The position numbers and the translations under genes were made by a program. Positions 33,818 to 50,312 of a DNA stretch of 64,000 nucleotides are shown in pieces. This DNA comes from Sphingomonas canadensis (GTDB taxonomy: Bacteria > Pseudomonadota > Alphaproteobacteria > Sphingomonadales > Sphingomonadaceae): assembly GCF_026013525.1 (NCBI RefSeq), contig NZ_JAPDRA010000002.1, forward strand, positions 372,001-436,000, read 5' to 3'. The stretch's first letter is position 1. Each line of letters begins with the position of its first letter. The notes under the pieces were generated by a model. It was not told the DNA's origin. It did not search any database and saw only the letters and a list, made by a program, of their open reading frames with translations.

Positions 33818-35821
33818 ATGCGTTTCCCGTTCCTGCTTTGCGGCGCCTGTGCCGCCGCGTTCGCCGTCCTTCCCTCCGCCGCCCTGGCCCAGAGCGACGC
33901 CGCCGACCCGGCCGATCCCAGCATCGTCGTGACCGCCCCCGCGCTCGATCCGGTCGACGTGACGCTGCGCCCCGGCGGCACCGACACCGTAACCTCCGAC
34001 GAATATCAGGACGTGCTGGCGGTTTCGCTACGCGACACGCTCGCGCTCTCGCCGGGCGTCTACACCCAGCCGCGCTTCGGGCAGGAGGTGCGCCTGTCGG
34101 TGCGCGGTTCGGGGCTCAGCCGCGGCTTCCACATGCGCGGGCTCACGATCCTGCTGGATGGCGTCCCGGTCAACCTGGCCGATGACAACGGCGACTTTCA
34201 GGAACTGGACCCGGCGCTGCTCGCGCGGATCGACGTCTATCGCGGCGGCAACGCGCTGCGCTTCGGCGGATCGACGCTGGGCGGGGCGATCAACGCCGTT
34301 TCCCCCACCGGGCGCAGCCATCCGGGCGTGACGCTGCGGCTGGACGGCGGCAGCTTCGGCACGGTGCGCGGGCTGGTGTCGGGCGGCTTTTCGGACGATC
34401 GCGGCGACGTGTGGCTGGCGGTTTCAGGCGATCGTTCAGATGGCGAGCGCCAGCATTCCAGCCGCGGGGCGCTGCGCTTCTCCGGCAATGCCGGGCTGCG
34501 CCTGAACGACCGGATCGAGACGCGCTTCTATGCGCTGGCCAGCTATATCCGCCAGGATCTGCCGGGATCGCTGACGCTGGCGGAGGCACTGAGCACGCCC
34601 GGCCTATCGCGCGCCAACAATATCGCGATGGACCAGGAACGCGACATCACCTCGGTCCGCATCCAGAACCGCACCAGCGTCGATCTGGGCGGCGGCGCGG
34701 CGTTCGCCTTTGGCGGGCACTTCAACGCCAAGCAGCTTTTCCATCCGATCTTCCAGGTGATCGACCAGAAGTCGGAGGATCGCGGCCTGTTCGCCAGCCT
34801 GGACTGGGACAGCCAACTGGGCGGCATGCCCATATCGATCACGCTGGGCAGCCAGGCGCGCTTCGGCAACGTCAACGCCAAGCAATATGTGAACGTGGCG
34901 GGCGATCGCGGCGCGCTGACCAGCGACGTGAAGCAGCGCGCGCACACGATCAACACCTATGCCGAGTTGCGCCTGACCCCGGTGGAGCGGCTGACGCTGG
35001 TGCTGGGCGGCGTGCATTCGGACGGCTGGCGAAAGATCGACAACCGGCTGGTTCCCGCCAACAACGCGACGCGCGATTATGACGCCTTCTCGCCCAAGCT
35101 GGGCGTGGTGTGGGAGGCGGGCGATCAGGTCCAGTTCTACGCCAACTACAGCCGTTCGGTGGAATTCCCCGGCTTCGGCGAGCTGGTGCAGGCGCCCATC
35201 GCGGGCTTCGTTGATGTCGCGCCCCAGCGCGCCTGGACGTTCGAGATGGGCACGCGCGGCAGCGCGGGCATCGCGAGCTGGGACCTGACCTTCTACCGCG
35301 CCAGCCTGAAGGGCGAGATGCTGCAATATACGGTGAGCCCCGGCTTCCCCGCATCGACCTTCAACGGCGGGCGGACGCGGCACCAGGGGATCGAGGCGGG
35401 GCTGGACCTGGCCCCGCTGCCGTGGCTGAAGCTGCGGCAGATGTGGACCTTCAGCGATTTCCGCTTCCGCGGCGACGCGCAATATGGCGACAACCGGTTG
35501 CCGGTGATCCCGCAGCATTTGTATCGCGCGGAGCTGCGGCTGGGCGGCGATGCGCTGTCGGTCACGCCGCGCTTCGAATGGGTGCCCGAGGGGGCCTGGG
35601 CGGATTACCGCAACCAGTTCAAGGTGCCCGCCTATGCCACCATCGGCCTGGGCGCGGAGGCGAAGCTGGACCGGGTGACGCTGTTCCTCGATGCCCGCAA
35701 CCTGACGGGCAAGAAGGCGGTGGGAGACATCTCCGCGGCGATCACCGCCAACGCCGCCAGCGTCGCCTTCTACCCGATCGAGCGCCGCGCCGTTTACGGC
35801 GGCGTCCGGGTGGGGTTCTGA
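33818..35821 (+). CDS. TonB-dependent outer-membrane receptor
   Basis: A 667-residue TonB-dependent transporter. A signal peptide ends near residue 24 (ALAQ). The plug domain contains SLRDTLALSPGVYTQPRFGQ, RLSVRGSGLSRGFHMRGLTI and LARIDVYRGGNALRFGGSTL, and a 22-strand barrel follows, ending in VRVGF with a terminal aromatic residue. The N-terminal TonB box is probably SIVVTAP. No N-terminal signalling domain is present. It sits between a DUF2946-like gene and a PepSY gene (4-bp gap), a setting typical of uptake of iron or copper chelates. The substrate cannot be read from the sequence. Confidence 0.92.
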   Translation: MRFPFLLCGACAAAFAVLPSAALAQSDAADPADPSIVVTAPALDPVDVTLRPGGTDTVTSDEYQDVLAVSLRDTLALSPGVYTQPRFGQEVRLSVRGSGLSRGFHMRGLTILLDGVPVNLADDNGDFQELDPALLARIDVYRGGNALRFGGSTLGGAINAVSPTGRSHPGVTLRLDGGSFGTVRGLVSGGFSDDRGDVWLAVSGDRSDGERQHSSRGALRFSGNAGLRLNDRIETRFYALASYIRQDLPGSLTLAEALSTPGLSRANNIAMDQERDITSVRIQNRTSVDLGGGAAFAFGGHFNAKQLFHPIFQVIDQKSEDRGLFASLDWDSQLGGMPISITLGSQARFGNVNAKQYVNVAGDRGALTSDVKQRAHTINTYAELRLTPVERLTLVLGGVHSDGWRKIDNRLVPANNATRDYDAFSPKLGVVWEAGDQVQFYANYSRSVEFPGFGELVQAPIAGFVDVAPQRAWTFEMGTRGSAGIASWDLTFYRASLKGEMLQYTVSPGFPASTFNGGRTRHQGIEAGLDLAPLPWLKLRQMWTFSDFRFRGDAQYGDNRLPVIPQHLYRAELRLGGDALSVTPRFEWVPEGAWADYRNQFKVPAYATIGLGAEAKLDRVTLFLDARNLTGKKAVGDISAAITANAASVAFYPIERRAVYGGVRVGF

Positions 35822-35825
35822 GCCG

Positions 35826-37196
35826 GTGAGTGTGCCGGGAACCGCTCCGGCCATCGGTGCGGGGGAGGGCGGTGCCCTGTTCCGCGCCGCGTGGCGCTGG
35901 CATTTCTATGCCGGGCTGATCGTGCTGCCGGTGCTGCTGTGGCTGGCGGCGACCGGCGCGCTCTATCTCTACAAGCCCGAGATCGAACGGGCCTTCTACG
36001 GCGGCTGGAGCTGGGCGGCGCCGCAGGGAGAGCCGCGGCCGCTGGCGGCGCTGATCCCGGCGGTGGAGCGCCAGTCGGGCGGGCGCGTGACCAATGTCGC
36101 GCGCCCGGCCGGTCCGGCGGAGAGCTGGCGCATGGCGCTGGCGATGCCGGATGGTTCGCGGCGGCTGGCGTTCATCGATCCCTATCGCGGCGTGCTGCTG
36201 GGCACGGCGGCGGGCGGCGGGCTGATGGCCACGATCCGCGACCTGCACAGCCTGGCGATCACCGGGCCGGTGGGCAACGCGCTGGTGGAGATCGTGGCGG
36301 GCTGGGCGATCGTGCTGGTGGTGACGGGCGTGATCCTGTGGTGGCCGCGCGGCGGATCGCCCGCGGTGGGCGTGCGCGGCAGGCCGCGGTCACGGCTGTT
36401 CTGGCGCGATCTGCACGGGTCCGCCGGCGTGCTGGCCGCGGCGGTGATCCTGTTCCTGGCGGCCACGGGCATGCCGTGGACGGTGTTCGCCGGAGCGGGG
36501 CTGAACGATTGGGTGAAGTCGAGCGGGCTCGGCCGACCGAAGAGCCCGGGGCCGAACCCCTGGGAGAAGGCCCCGGCCAAGGCGGCGCCCGCGGAATCGC
36601 ATGCGGGCCATGACCATGATGGTGGCACGGCCAGCCTGCCCTGGTCGATGCAGCGCCAGCCGGCCCCCGCCTCGCAGGGCGGGGCGAGCCGTGCCACGCC
36701 GGACCTTGCGGTGGCGCGGGCACAATGGGCGGGGCTCTCCGCTCCCTGGACGCTCACGCTGCCGCGCACGGCCGATGCGCCCTATCTGGTGTCCGCCGCC
36801 ACCGTGCGGGCGCAGGACGCGCATGCCGTCTATCTCGACGCCGCCGACGGCCGCATCCTTCAGGACGCGCGCTATGGCGATTTCGGCGCGGGCGCGCGCT
36901 GGATCGAATGGGGCATCGCCACCCACCAGGGCCAGCAATATGGCGAGGCGAACCGGCTGCTGATGCTGGCGGGGTGCATCGCGATCTGGGTGCTGGGGAT
37001 CACGGGGCCGGTGCTGTGGTGGAAGCGGCGGCGGGAAGGGCGGCTGCGCGCGCCGCCACGGGCCACGCGGCGGGGCATGCGGAACATGTCGATCGCGATG
37101 TTGGCGCTCGGCGTGCTGTTGCCGCTGACCGGGCTGACGATGCTGGCGGCGCTGGCAGGGGAGCTGGTGCTGGGCCGGGTGCGTGGGCGGGCCTGA
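35826..37196 (+). CDS. PepSY-associated transmembrane protein
   Basis: A 456-residue inner-membrane protein of the PepSY-TM family with four helices (about 25-45, 150-172, 197-219 and 378-400, plus a hydrophobic end). The first helix region WRWHFYAGLIVLPVLLWLAA is characteristic. Such proteins accompany TonB receptors and may reduce siderophore-bound metal in the periplasm. A His/Asp-rich segment (HAGHDHDG, about 259-266) lies in the large periplasmic loop. The start is GTG at 35826, 4 bp after the receptor stop. Confidence 0.88.
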   Translation: MSVPGTAPAIGAGEGGALFRAAWRWHFYAGLIVLPVLLWLAATGALYLYKPEIERAFYGGWSWAAPQGEPRPLAALIPAVERQSGGRVTNVARPAGPAESWRMALAMPDGSRRLAFIDPYRGVLLGTAAGGGLMATIRDLHSLAITGPVGNALVEIVAGWAIVLVVTGVILWWPRGGSPAVGVRGRPRSRLFWRDLHGSAGVLAAAVILFLAATGMPWTVFAGAGLNDWVKSSGLGRPKSPGPNPWEKAPAKAAPAESHAGHDHDGGTASLPWSMQRQPAPASQGGASRATPDLAVARAQWAGLSAPWTLTLPRTADAPYLVSAATVRAQDAHAVYLDAADGRILQDARYGDFGAGARWIEWGIATHQGQQYGEANRLLMLAGCIAIWVLGITGPVLWWKRRREGRLRAPPRATRRGMRNMSIAMLALGVLLPLTGLTMLAALAGELVLGRVRGRA

Positions 37197-37230
37197 AAAA
37201 AGAGAGGGAGACGGGCGCTGCCCGCCTCCC
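37196..37230 (-). terminator. Rho-independent terminator of ligAB
   Basis: On the minus strand a stem of GGGAG-x-CGGGC type (37206-37230) is followed by CTCTCTTTTTT, a good T-run at 37196-37201. It ends the ligA-ligB transcript just at the stop of the convergent PepSY gene. Confidence 0.7.
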
Positions 37231-37246
37231 CCAGGGAGGAGTCCCT

Positions 37247-38101
37247 TCAGGCCGGAACCGCTTCGCGCGGCTCCAGAAGCATCGTCGCGGCGGCGGTGTT
37301 GGAAATCGGAATGTGATAGTTGCGGCTGCGCTCCACCGCCGCCTCGCCCAGCGCGCCGCGCGCGGCGATCCAGTTGAGGATCTCCACGCCCTGGCTGCCG
37401 GCCAGCTCGACGATATCGAGCGCGCTGTGGCGGATCAGCGCCTCCGGATCCGCCGCCAGCGAATCCATGCAGAAACGGTCATATTCCTTGTTGATATGCC
37501 CGGCCCGCTTGCCCTCAAGCTGGTGCGAGAGCCCGCCGGTGCCGAAGATCGCCACGCGCTCGTCGCCCGGCCAGCGGCGCAGCGCCTCGCCCACCGCGCG
37601 GCCCAGCGCCAGGCAGCGGCGGGGCGAGGGCAGGGGATGCTGCACCGTGTTGATCGCGATCGGGACGATGCGGACCGGATAGTCCGTCGTCGCGGGCCAG
37701 GCGAGCTGAATCGGCACCACCAGCGCGTGATCGACCAGCATCTCCTGGCACGTCGTGATGTCGAACTCGTCCGCCACCAGCGATTCGATCAGGTGCCAGC
37801 TCAGCGCGGTGTGCCCGCGCAACGCGCCCTGCACGGGCAGGCCCCATCCTTCGTCGGCGTTGCGATATTCGGGCGCCGCGCCGATCGCGAAGGTCGGCAT
37901 CTTGTCGAGGAAGAAGTTGAGGCCGTGATCGTTGTAGAAGATCACCGCCACATCCGGCCGGGCACGCTCCAGCCATTCGTGGACCGGGCCGAACCCGTCG
38001 AAGAACGGGCTCCAATAAGGATCGCTCTCCAGCCCCTTGGCGATGGCGCCGCCGATCGCGGGGACATGGCTGGTGAACAGCCCGCCGACGATTTCCGCCA
38101 T
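37247..38101 (-). CDS. ligB: Protocatechuate 4,5-dioxygenase beta (catalytic) subunit
   Basis: A 284-residue extradiol dioxygenase subunit that opens the aromatic ring of protocatechuate between C4 and C5. The residues matching LigB of Sphingobium SYK-6 are all present with a two-residue shift after the first: His12 (SHVPAIG), His59 (YNDHG) and Glu240 as iron ligands, and His193 (LSHQLEG) as catalytic base. The tail LEPREAVPA is normal. It starts 2 bp after ligA. No ligC, ligI or ligJ gene is near, so the later steps are encoded elsewhere. A related substrate such as gallate cannot be excluded. Confidence 0.92.
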   Translation of the reverse strand: MAEIVGGLFTSHVPAIGGAIAKGLESDPYWSPFFDGFGPVHEWLERARPDVAVIFYNDHGLNFFLDKMPTFAIGAAPEYRNADEGWGLPVQGALRGHTALSWHLIESLVADEFDITTCQEMLVDHALVVPIQLAWPATTDYPVRIVPIAINTVQHPLPSPRRCLALGRAVGEALRRWPGDERVAIFGTGGLSHQLEGKRAGHINKEYDRFCMDSLAADPEALIRHSALDIVELAGSQGVEILNWIAARGALGEAAVERSRNYHIPISNTAAATMLLEPREAVPA

Positions 38102-38103
38102 GG

Positions 38104-38493
38104 CTATTCCTCCTCGGCGTGCGCGGCCAGGCGCGCCTTGAACTCCTCGACGGTGCAGCCGGTCTGCTGCGCGCCGATGTCCTGCATGTTCAGCCCGAAG
38201 ATCCCGGCCAGCTTGGCGAGATAATAGGCGTTGCCGCCCGCATCGAGCATCGCCAGCACGCTGCGGCTGGCCACAGCGGAGCGCTGTTCGGGCGTCAGAT
38301 GGTATTTCGCGCAATAGCCGTCCTCGTCGGCGAGGAAGGCGGCGCGGTTCTCGGCGGAGTTGAACGAGAAGCACATGGCGTTGATCGCATAGCCGCGGCT
38401 GGCGGCGGCGCCGTCGAACACGGGGGTTCCGGGGATCACGCGCGCCCGCTGCACCGCGGCGCGGCTGTCCGGCATTCTCAGGACGCTGGCCAT
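38104..38493 (-). CDS. ligA: Protocatechuate 4,5-dioxygenase alpha subunit
   Basis: A 129-residue small subunit that caps the active site of LigB. PGTPVFDGAAASRGYAINAM and CFSFNSAENRAAFLADEDGY are typical LigA segments, as is LAGIFGLNMQDIGAQQTG. GGGGAGA precedes ATG 38493, which is preferred over an in-frame ATG at 38577. It is the first gene of a two-gene operon, with an unusually AT-rich region holding an inverted repeat 150 bp upstream. Confidence 0.92.
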   Translation of the reverse strand: MASVLRMPDSRAAVQRARVIPGTPVFDGAAASRGYAINAMCFSFNSAENRAAFLADEDGYCAKYHLTPEQRSAVASRSVLAMLDAGGNAYYLAKLAGIFGLNMQDIGAQQTGCTVEEFKARLAAHAEEE

Positions 38494-38643
38494 GTCCGTC
38501 TCCCCGCCTGCGATGTTGTCATCTCGATGCCGGGACCATGCCGGTATCGCGCGGGGCACAGCCTTGATCGGGATCAAAGAGGAATCGGCTGCGGTGCGCC
38601 GGATGCCATATAATTAATTGGTATATTTAGGAAAAATAGCAAT

Positions 38644-38660
38644 CGTATGTGTTGCATACG
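38644..38660. promoter_or_regulatory. Inverted repeat CGTATG-N5-CATACG upstream of ligA (putative operator)
   Basis: A perfect 6-bp inverted repeat with a 5-base spacer, inside an AT-rich patch (about 38610-38672) that stands out from the GC-rich surroundings. It lies 151 bp upstream of ligA. T-N11-A style sites of LysR regulators and GntR operators both have this general form. No regulator gene is adjacent. The rest of 38494-38707 shows GGCCC-rich DNA but no gene. Confidence 0.45.
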
Positions 38661-38707
38661 TATTGTTCCCAATGTCCGGCCCGGCCCGGCCCGGGTGCCG
38701 CGGCCGC

Positions 38708-38744
38708 GAAAAAGCCGCCGCCCGGCATCCCGGACGGCGGCTTT
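38708..38744 (-). terminator. Rho-independent terminator of rpoBC
   Basis: On the minus strand GCGAAAGCCGCCGTCCGG pairs with CCGGGCGGCGGCTTTTTCGC over a long stem and ends in TTTTT (38708-38712), 36 bp after the rpoC stop. A strong, canonical terminator. Confidence 0.85.
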
Positions 38745-38779
38745 CGCATTGCATCGGCAGGCTGGCCGCCGGCGCGGGA

Positions 38780-43060
<4,281 letters not shown>

Positions 43061-43074
43061 TTTCTGCTCCAATT

Positions 43075-43097
43075 CCCCTCCCGCTTTGCGGGAGGGG
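43075..43097. repeat. REP-like palindrome, unit 1 (rpoB-rpoC spacer)
   Basis: CCCCTCCCGC-TTT-GCGGGAGGGG, a perfect 10-bp stem. On the plus strand it is followed by CTAGGGGAGGGCTTG. It is inverted relative to unit 2 at 43155-43176, making a BIME-like pair. Confidence 0.8.
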
Positions 43098-43154
43098 CTA
43101 GGGGAGGGCTTGTCTTTCGTCGGGGAGGTCCGTGGCCCACAGGCCCTCCCCCGG

Positions 43155-43176
43155 CCCCTCCCGCAAGCGGGAGGGG
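43155..43176. repeat. REP-like palindrome, unit 2 (rpoB-rpoC spacer)
   Basis: CCCCTCCCGC-AA-GCGGGAGGGG, a perfect 10-bp stem ending 10 bp from the rpoB stop. The flank AGGCCCTCCCCCGG is the inverse of the tail of unit 1, so both units share hairpin plus tail in opposite orientation. Lying inside the rpoBC transcript, it could stabilise or attenuate it. Confidence 0.8.
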
Positions 43177-43186
43177 AGAGATCGGC

Positions 43187-47356
<4,170 letters not shown>

Positions 47357-47561
47357 GGGTTTTTTGTGCCTCGTCAGCCTGTAATCGCGTCCCGGTAACC
47401 GCCGGGTCAGACACGCAGAAAACAGACGCAAAGAGGCCGGATCGCCTTCCCGTAATTCGGAAAAACTCCAGCCACTCCAGCGTCTGTGATGCCTCGGCCG
47501 ACCAATTCGTGCGATGCGCTGCGCGACGGCGCATCATTTCCCGGTCGTGGGGCAGGGGCGC
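47357..47561 (-). promoter_or_regulatory. Long 5' leader of rpoB
   Basis: From the promoter at 47562-47590 the transcript would carry about 200 untranslated bases. The leader contains AATTCGGAAAAACTCC-like A-rich parts and a GTAACC/GGTTACC-like palindrome near 47391-47410 (CCCGGTAACCGCCGGG on the plus strand). No coding region was found. It is a possible site for post-transcriptional control. Confidence 0.4.
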
Positions 47562-47590
47562 GATATAGGATCGCGGTTGGATTCTGTCAA
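47562..47590 (-). promoter_or_regulatory. Sigma70-type promoter of rpoBC
   Basis: On the minus strand TTGACA (47585-47590), a spacer of exactly 17 bases (47568-47584) and TATATC (47562-47567). This is the best promoter match in the window. It is oriented toward rpoB, whose ATG lies about 206 bases downstream. The stretch 47591-47747 shows nothing else recognisable. Confidence 0.8.
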
Positions 47591-47747
47591 ACGCCGCAAC
47601 GGGCACGCGCACATGCGCGCAGCGCCCGGAAACGCGCGTGTGCGCGCAAGGCTCGACAAGCCCGCGCCGATGCGCCATCGCTCCGCCCCGCGCGCGCCAC
47701 GCCCTGGCGCCCCATCATCTCGAACGGCTTCTGGATCTGGTTAGGCG

Positions 47748-48977
47748 ATGCCGGTGACTTTCCGCAATCTTGTGAACGGCCTTGGCGCGGCGGCCGCCGC
47801 CGCAGCGATCGTCGCGCCCGCCGCGGGCCAGCAGACGCCCGCGCCCGCCCCGGCGCCCACGCGCTCGTCCACGATCATGACGCTCCCCGGGGCGGAGACC
47901 TTCGATTTGGGCAACGGCGGCCGCCCGGCGCCCACGCCCAGCGCGCGGCCCTCGCCCCGGCCGTCCGCCAGCGCCACGCCGCGCGCGACGCCATCGCCGC
48001 GCCCCTCCGCCACGCCATCCGCACGCGCCACGCCGACGCCGGCGCCCAGCGTCACGCCGCGCGCGACGCTATCGCCTTCTCCCACGGTCTCGCCAACGCC
48101 GTCGCCATCGGCAACGCCGCTGCCCGCGCCTTCCGATGCGCCCGGCTTCACGCCCGAGGCGCCCGTTGCGGAGGCATCCGCCAGCCCGGTGCCGGAGCAG
48201 GGCGGGGGCGTGCGCACCGGGCCGGACTGGCTGTGGATGCTTGCGGGCGGCCTGCTGGTGGCGGCGTTCGCGGCCTGGTGGTGGTTCGGCGGCAGGCGGC
48301 GGCGGCCCGCGCGCAGGCGTTCGTCCTCGCCACCGCGCCAGGCCGTGCCGGTGCCGCCGCCGCCGCCCGCTCCCGCTCCTGTGCCCCGGGCTCCCGCGCG
48401 TCCCGCCGCGCCTCCGCCTCCGCCGCCCGCTCCGGCGGCGCAGCCGAAGCCCGTGTCGCTCCAGCTTCCGGGCGATCCCTTCGTCATAGAGATGCGCCCC
48501 TCGGAGATTCTGCTGGCCGACGGGCGCGTCGACCTGAAGCTGGAGCTGGTGCTCGGCAATCCTTCGGACGTCCCGGCGGAGGGCATCCGGCTGACGCTGG
48601 CGATGGCCAGCGCGCGGCCCGACCAGGATCTAATGCTCTCGGCCTTCCACGCGCGCCCGCCGGTTCCGCCCGTCGCCGATCCGTTCGACCTGCCTGCGCG
48701 CAGCGCAACGCGCGTGCCCGGCACGCTCTCGATCGCCGGGGATACGCTGCATGTCGTGAATGTCGGCGCGCGGCCGATGTTCGTGCCGATCGTGATGCTC
48801 GACATCCGCTGGCGCGGCGGGCTGAGCATCCGCCACTTCTCCGCGGACTTCATGGTCGGCACGGCGGGGCAGGGGGACAAGCTCGGCCCGATCTGGCTCG
48901 ATCGCGGCAACAGCCGTCAGACCGGGCTGGCGATGACGCGCTATGTGCCGCAGGGGACGCGCCCGGCGGGCCGCTGA
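47748..48977 (+). CDS. Single-pass membrane protein with Pro/Ser/Thr stalk, paralogue 1
   Basis: A 409-residue protein of unknown function. A signal peptide (about 1-28) precedes about 100 residues of Pro/Ser/Thr/Ala repeats (PSPRPSASATPRATPSPRPS and similar), a transmembrane helix beginning near residue 160 (DWLWMLAGGLLVAAFAAWWW), an Arg-rich stop-transfer (RRRRPARRR), a Pro-rich spacer and a C-terminal beta-like domain (MRPSEILLADGRVDLKLELV). The Arg cluster suggests a cytoplasmic C-terminus and an external stalk. The next gene is a paralogue with the same plan. It is divergent from rpoB. Confidence 0.7.
   Translation: MPVTFRNLVNGLGAAAAAAAIVAPAAGQQTPAPAPAPTRSSTIMTLPGAETFDLGNGGRPAPTPSARPSPRPSASATPRATPSPRPSATPSARATPTPAPSVTPRATLSPSPTVSPTPSPSATPLPAPSDAPGFTPEAPVAEASASPVPEQGGGVRTGPDWLWMLAGGLLVAAFAAWWWFGGRRRRPARRRSSSPPRQAVPVPPPPPAPAPVPRAPARPAAPPPPPPAPAAQPKPVSLQLPGDPFVIEMRPSEILLADGRVDLKLELVLGNPSDVPAEGIRLTLAMASARPDQDLMLSAFHARPPVPPVADPFDLPARSATRVPGTLSIAGDTLHVVNVGARPMFVPIVMLDIRWRGGLSIRHFSADFMVGTAGQGDKLGPIWLDRGNSRQTGLAMTRYVPQGTRPAGR
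47930..48140. repeat. Low-complexity Pro/Ser/Thr/Ala-coding repeats
   Basis: Imperfect short repeats built on GCCACGCCG, GCGCGACGC and CCGTCGCCA encode the stalk of the preceding entry. The unit is irregular, roughly six to twelve codons. Such DNA is prone to slippage and length variation between strains. Confidence 0.6.
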
Positions 48978-49054
48978 TCGGTTCGTCGATTTCAGGCTTC
49001 CGGTCGTCGCAGGCGGCGCAGCCTGCGGCGGGTTCCATTCGTTGTCCCGCCGTC

Positions 49055-50242
49055 ATGAAGACCAGTGCGTATCAGCCCGCCCCGCGCCTCGCCGTGATTT
49101 TCGGTGCCGCGCTCGTTGCAACCCCAGCCATGGCGCAGGAGGTCGCGCCACCCCCGGTGGTGTCGACCCAGACCACGCCGGCCCCGGCGCCTGCCCAGCC
49201 GCGTGTCGTGTTCGCGCCCGCCGCCCCGGTGGTGCAGGAGGCCCCGGCCGCCACGGCGGAACCGGCGCCGCAGCCCGCCCGGGCGCGTCCGGCCCAGCGC
49301 CAGGCCGCGCGCGCCGCCCCGGCCCGCGCGTCCGCCGCCCCCGCGCCCCGCGCCGCCGCTCCCGCTCCCCAGGCGCAGGCCCAGCCCGCCGAAACCCCGC
49401 CGCCCGCGGCTCCCGCCGCCGAAACCGCTCCCGTCCCGCAGGCTGCCGCTCCCGTCGAGCCGGTCGAGACGCTGCCGCCTCCGCCCGCAGTCGAGACCGG
49501 TGTGGTCGAGGAGAATGTGCCGCAGCGTTCGAACTGGCTGTGGATCGCGCTGGGCGCGGTGCTGGCCGGTGCCATCGCCTTCGCGCTGCTGTTCCGCCGC
49601 CGCCGCGCTGCGAGCGAGGAATATGCTCCGGCCGCCGCCGCTCCGATCGCTGCCGCCCCCATCGCCGCGACCGAAGCGGATGCGGCGCCCGCCGGCCCGA
49701 TCGGCGCGGAGCTTCACGCCAGCCGCGCCGCGCGCGACGAGCTGGCGGGCATCGCCGATCGCCCGGCCCCCGTCGCCGCCCGCCCGTGGCTGGAGCTGGG
49801 CATGCGCCCGGTGCGCGCCGGCACCAGCGCGGACGAGGCGCTGGTCGAGATCGAGCTGATCGTCGGCAACGCGGGCGACACCCCGGCGGAGGACGTGCGC
49901 ATCGCCGCCTTCATGCTCCCGCCCGGCACGCGCCCGAGCGAGATGGAGGCGCTGCTGATCGAGCAGGGCGGCGCGCTGCCCCCGCAGACGATCCGCCCGG
50001 GCGAGGGCACCCGCATCGACGGCACGCTGGCGGTCCACCGTTCGGAGATCAACGGCAGCTTCGCGCCGCTGGTCGTCGCCGAGGCGCGCTATCGCCTGCC
50101 GGACGGCAGCGAGGGCCGCACTGCCGCCACCTTCCAGGTCGGCATCGACAATGGCGGCGGCATCGCCCCGATCGCGGTCGACCGCCCGGCGATGCACGAC
50201 GACGTCTCCGCCGAACTGCGCGGACGCCCCGAACACGTCTGA
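49055..50242 (+). CDS. Single-pass membrane protein with Pro/Ala stalk, paralogue 2
   Basis: A 395-residue protein with the same layout as its upstream neighbour. A signal peptide ends near PAMAQ, a Pro/Ala/Gln-rich stalk follows, the membrane helix starts near residue 160 (NWLWIALGAVLAGAIAFALL) and is followed by RRRRA, and a C-terminal domain contains LELGMRPVRAGTSADEALVE, NAGDTPAEDVRIAAFMLPPG and GTLAVHRSEINGSFAPLVVA. That domain resembles CARDB/Ig-like folds that carry two-stranded pairing motifs. The two C-terminal domains share the pattern MRP...(L/V)...(E)(L/I)(E)L(V/I)(V/L)GN..D.PAE..R. Function is unknown; the pair probably arose by duplication. Confidence 0.7.
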   Translation: MKTSAYQPAPRLAVIFGAALVATPAMAQEVAPPPVVSTQTTPAPAPAQPRVVFAPAAPVVQEAPAATAEPAPQPARARPAQRQAARAAPARASAAPAPRAAAPAPQAQAQPAETPPPAAPAAETAPVPQAAAPVEPVETLPPPPAVETGVVEENVPQRSNWLWIALGAVLAGAIAFALLFRRRRAASEEYAPAAAAPIAAAPIAATEADAAPAGPIGAELHASRAARDELAGIADRPAPVAARPWLELGMRPVRAGTSADEALVEIELIVGNAGDTPAEDVRIAAFMLPPGTRPSEMEALLIEQGGALPPQTIRPGEGTRIDGTLAVHRSEINGSFAPLVVAEARYRLPDGSEGRTAATFQVGIDNGGGIAPIAVDRPAMHDDVSAELRGRPEHV

Positions 50243-50312
50243 TCCTTCACGCGCCTGAACCGGTCTCCAGGCGAACCTCCGGCCCGTCCCCGTCCTGGGG
50301 GCGGGCCTATTT

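Noticed and set aside
38675..38700. GGCCC repeats near the ligA upstream region as a CRISPR or functional repeat
   Set aside because: Only three very short tandem units in GC-rich DNA; no spacers, no cas genes anywhere in the window.
47514..47744. A small plus-strand gene in the rpoB leader/promoter region
   Set aside because: The reading is Arg/Ala/Pro-rich, lacks a ribosome site and covers the rpoB promoter in antisense.
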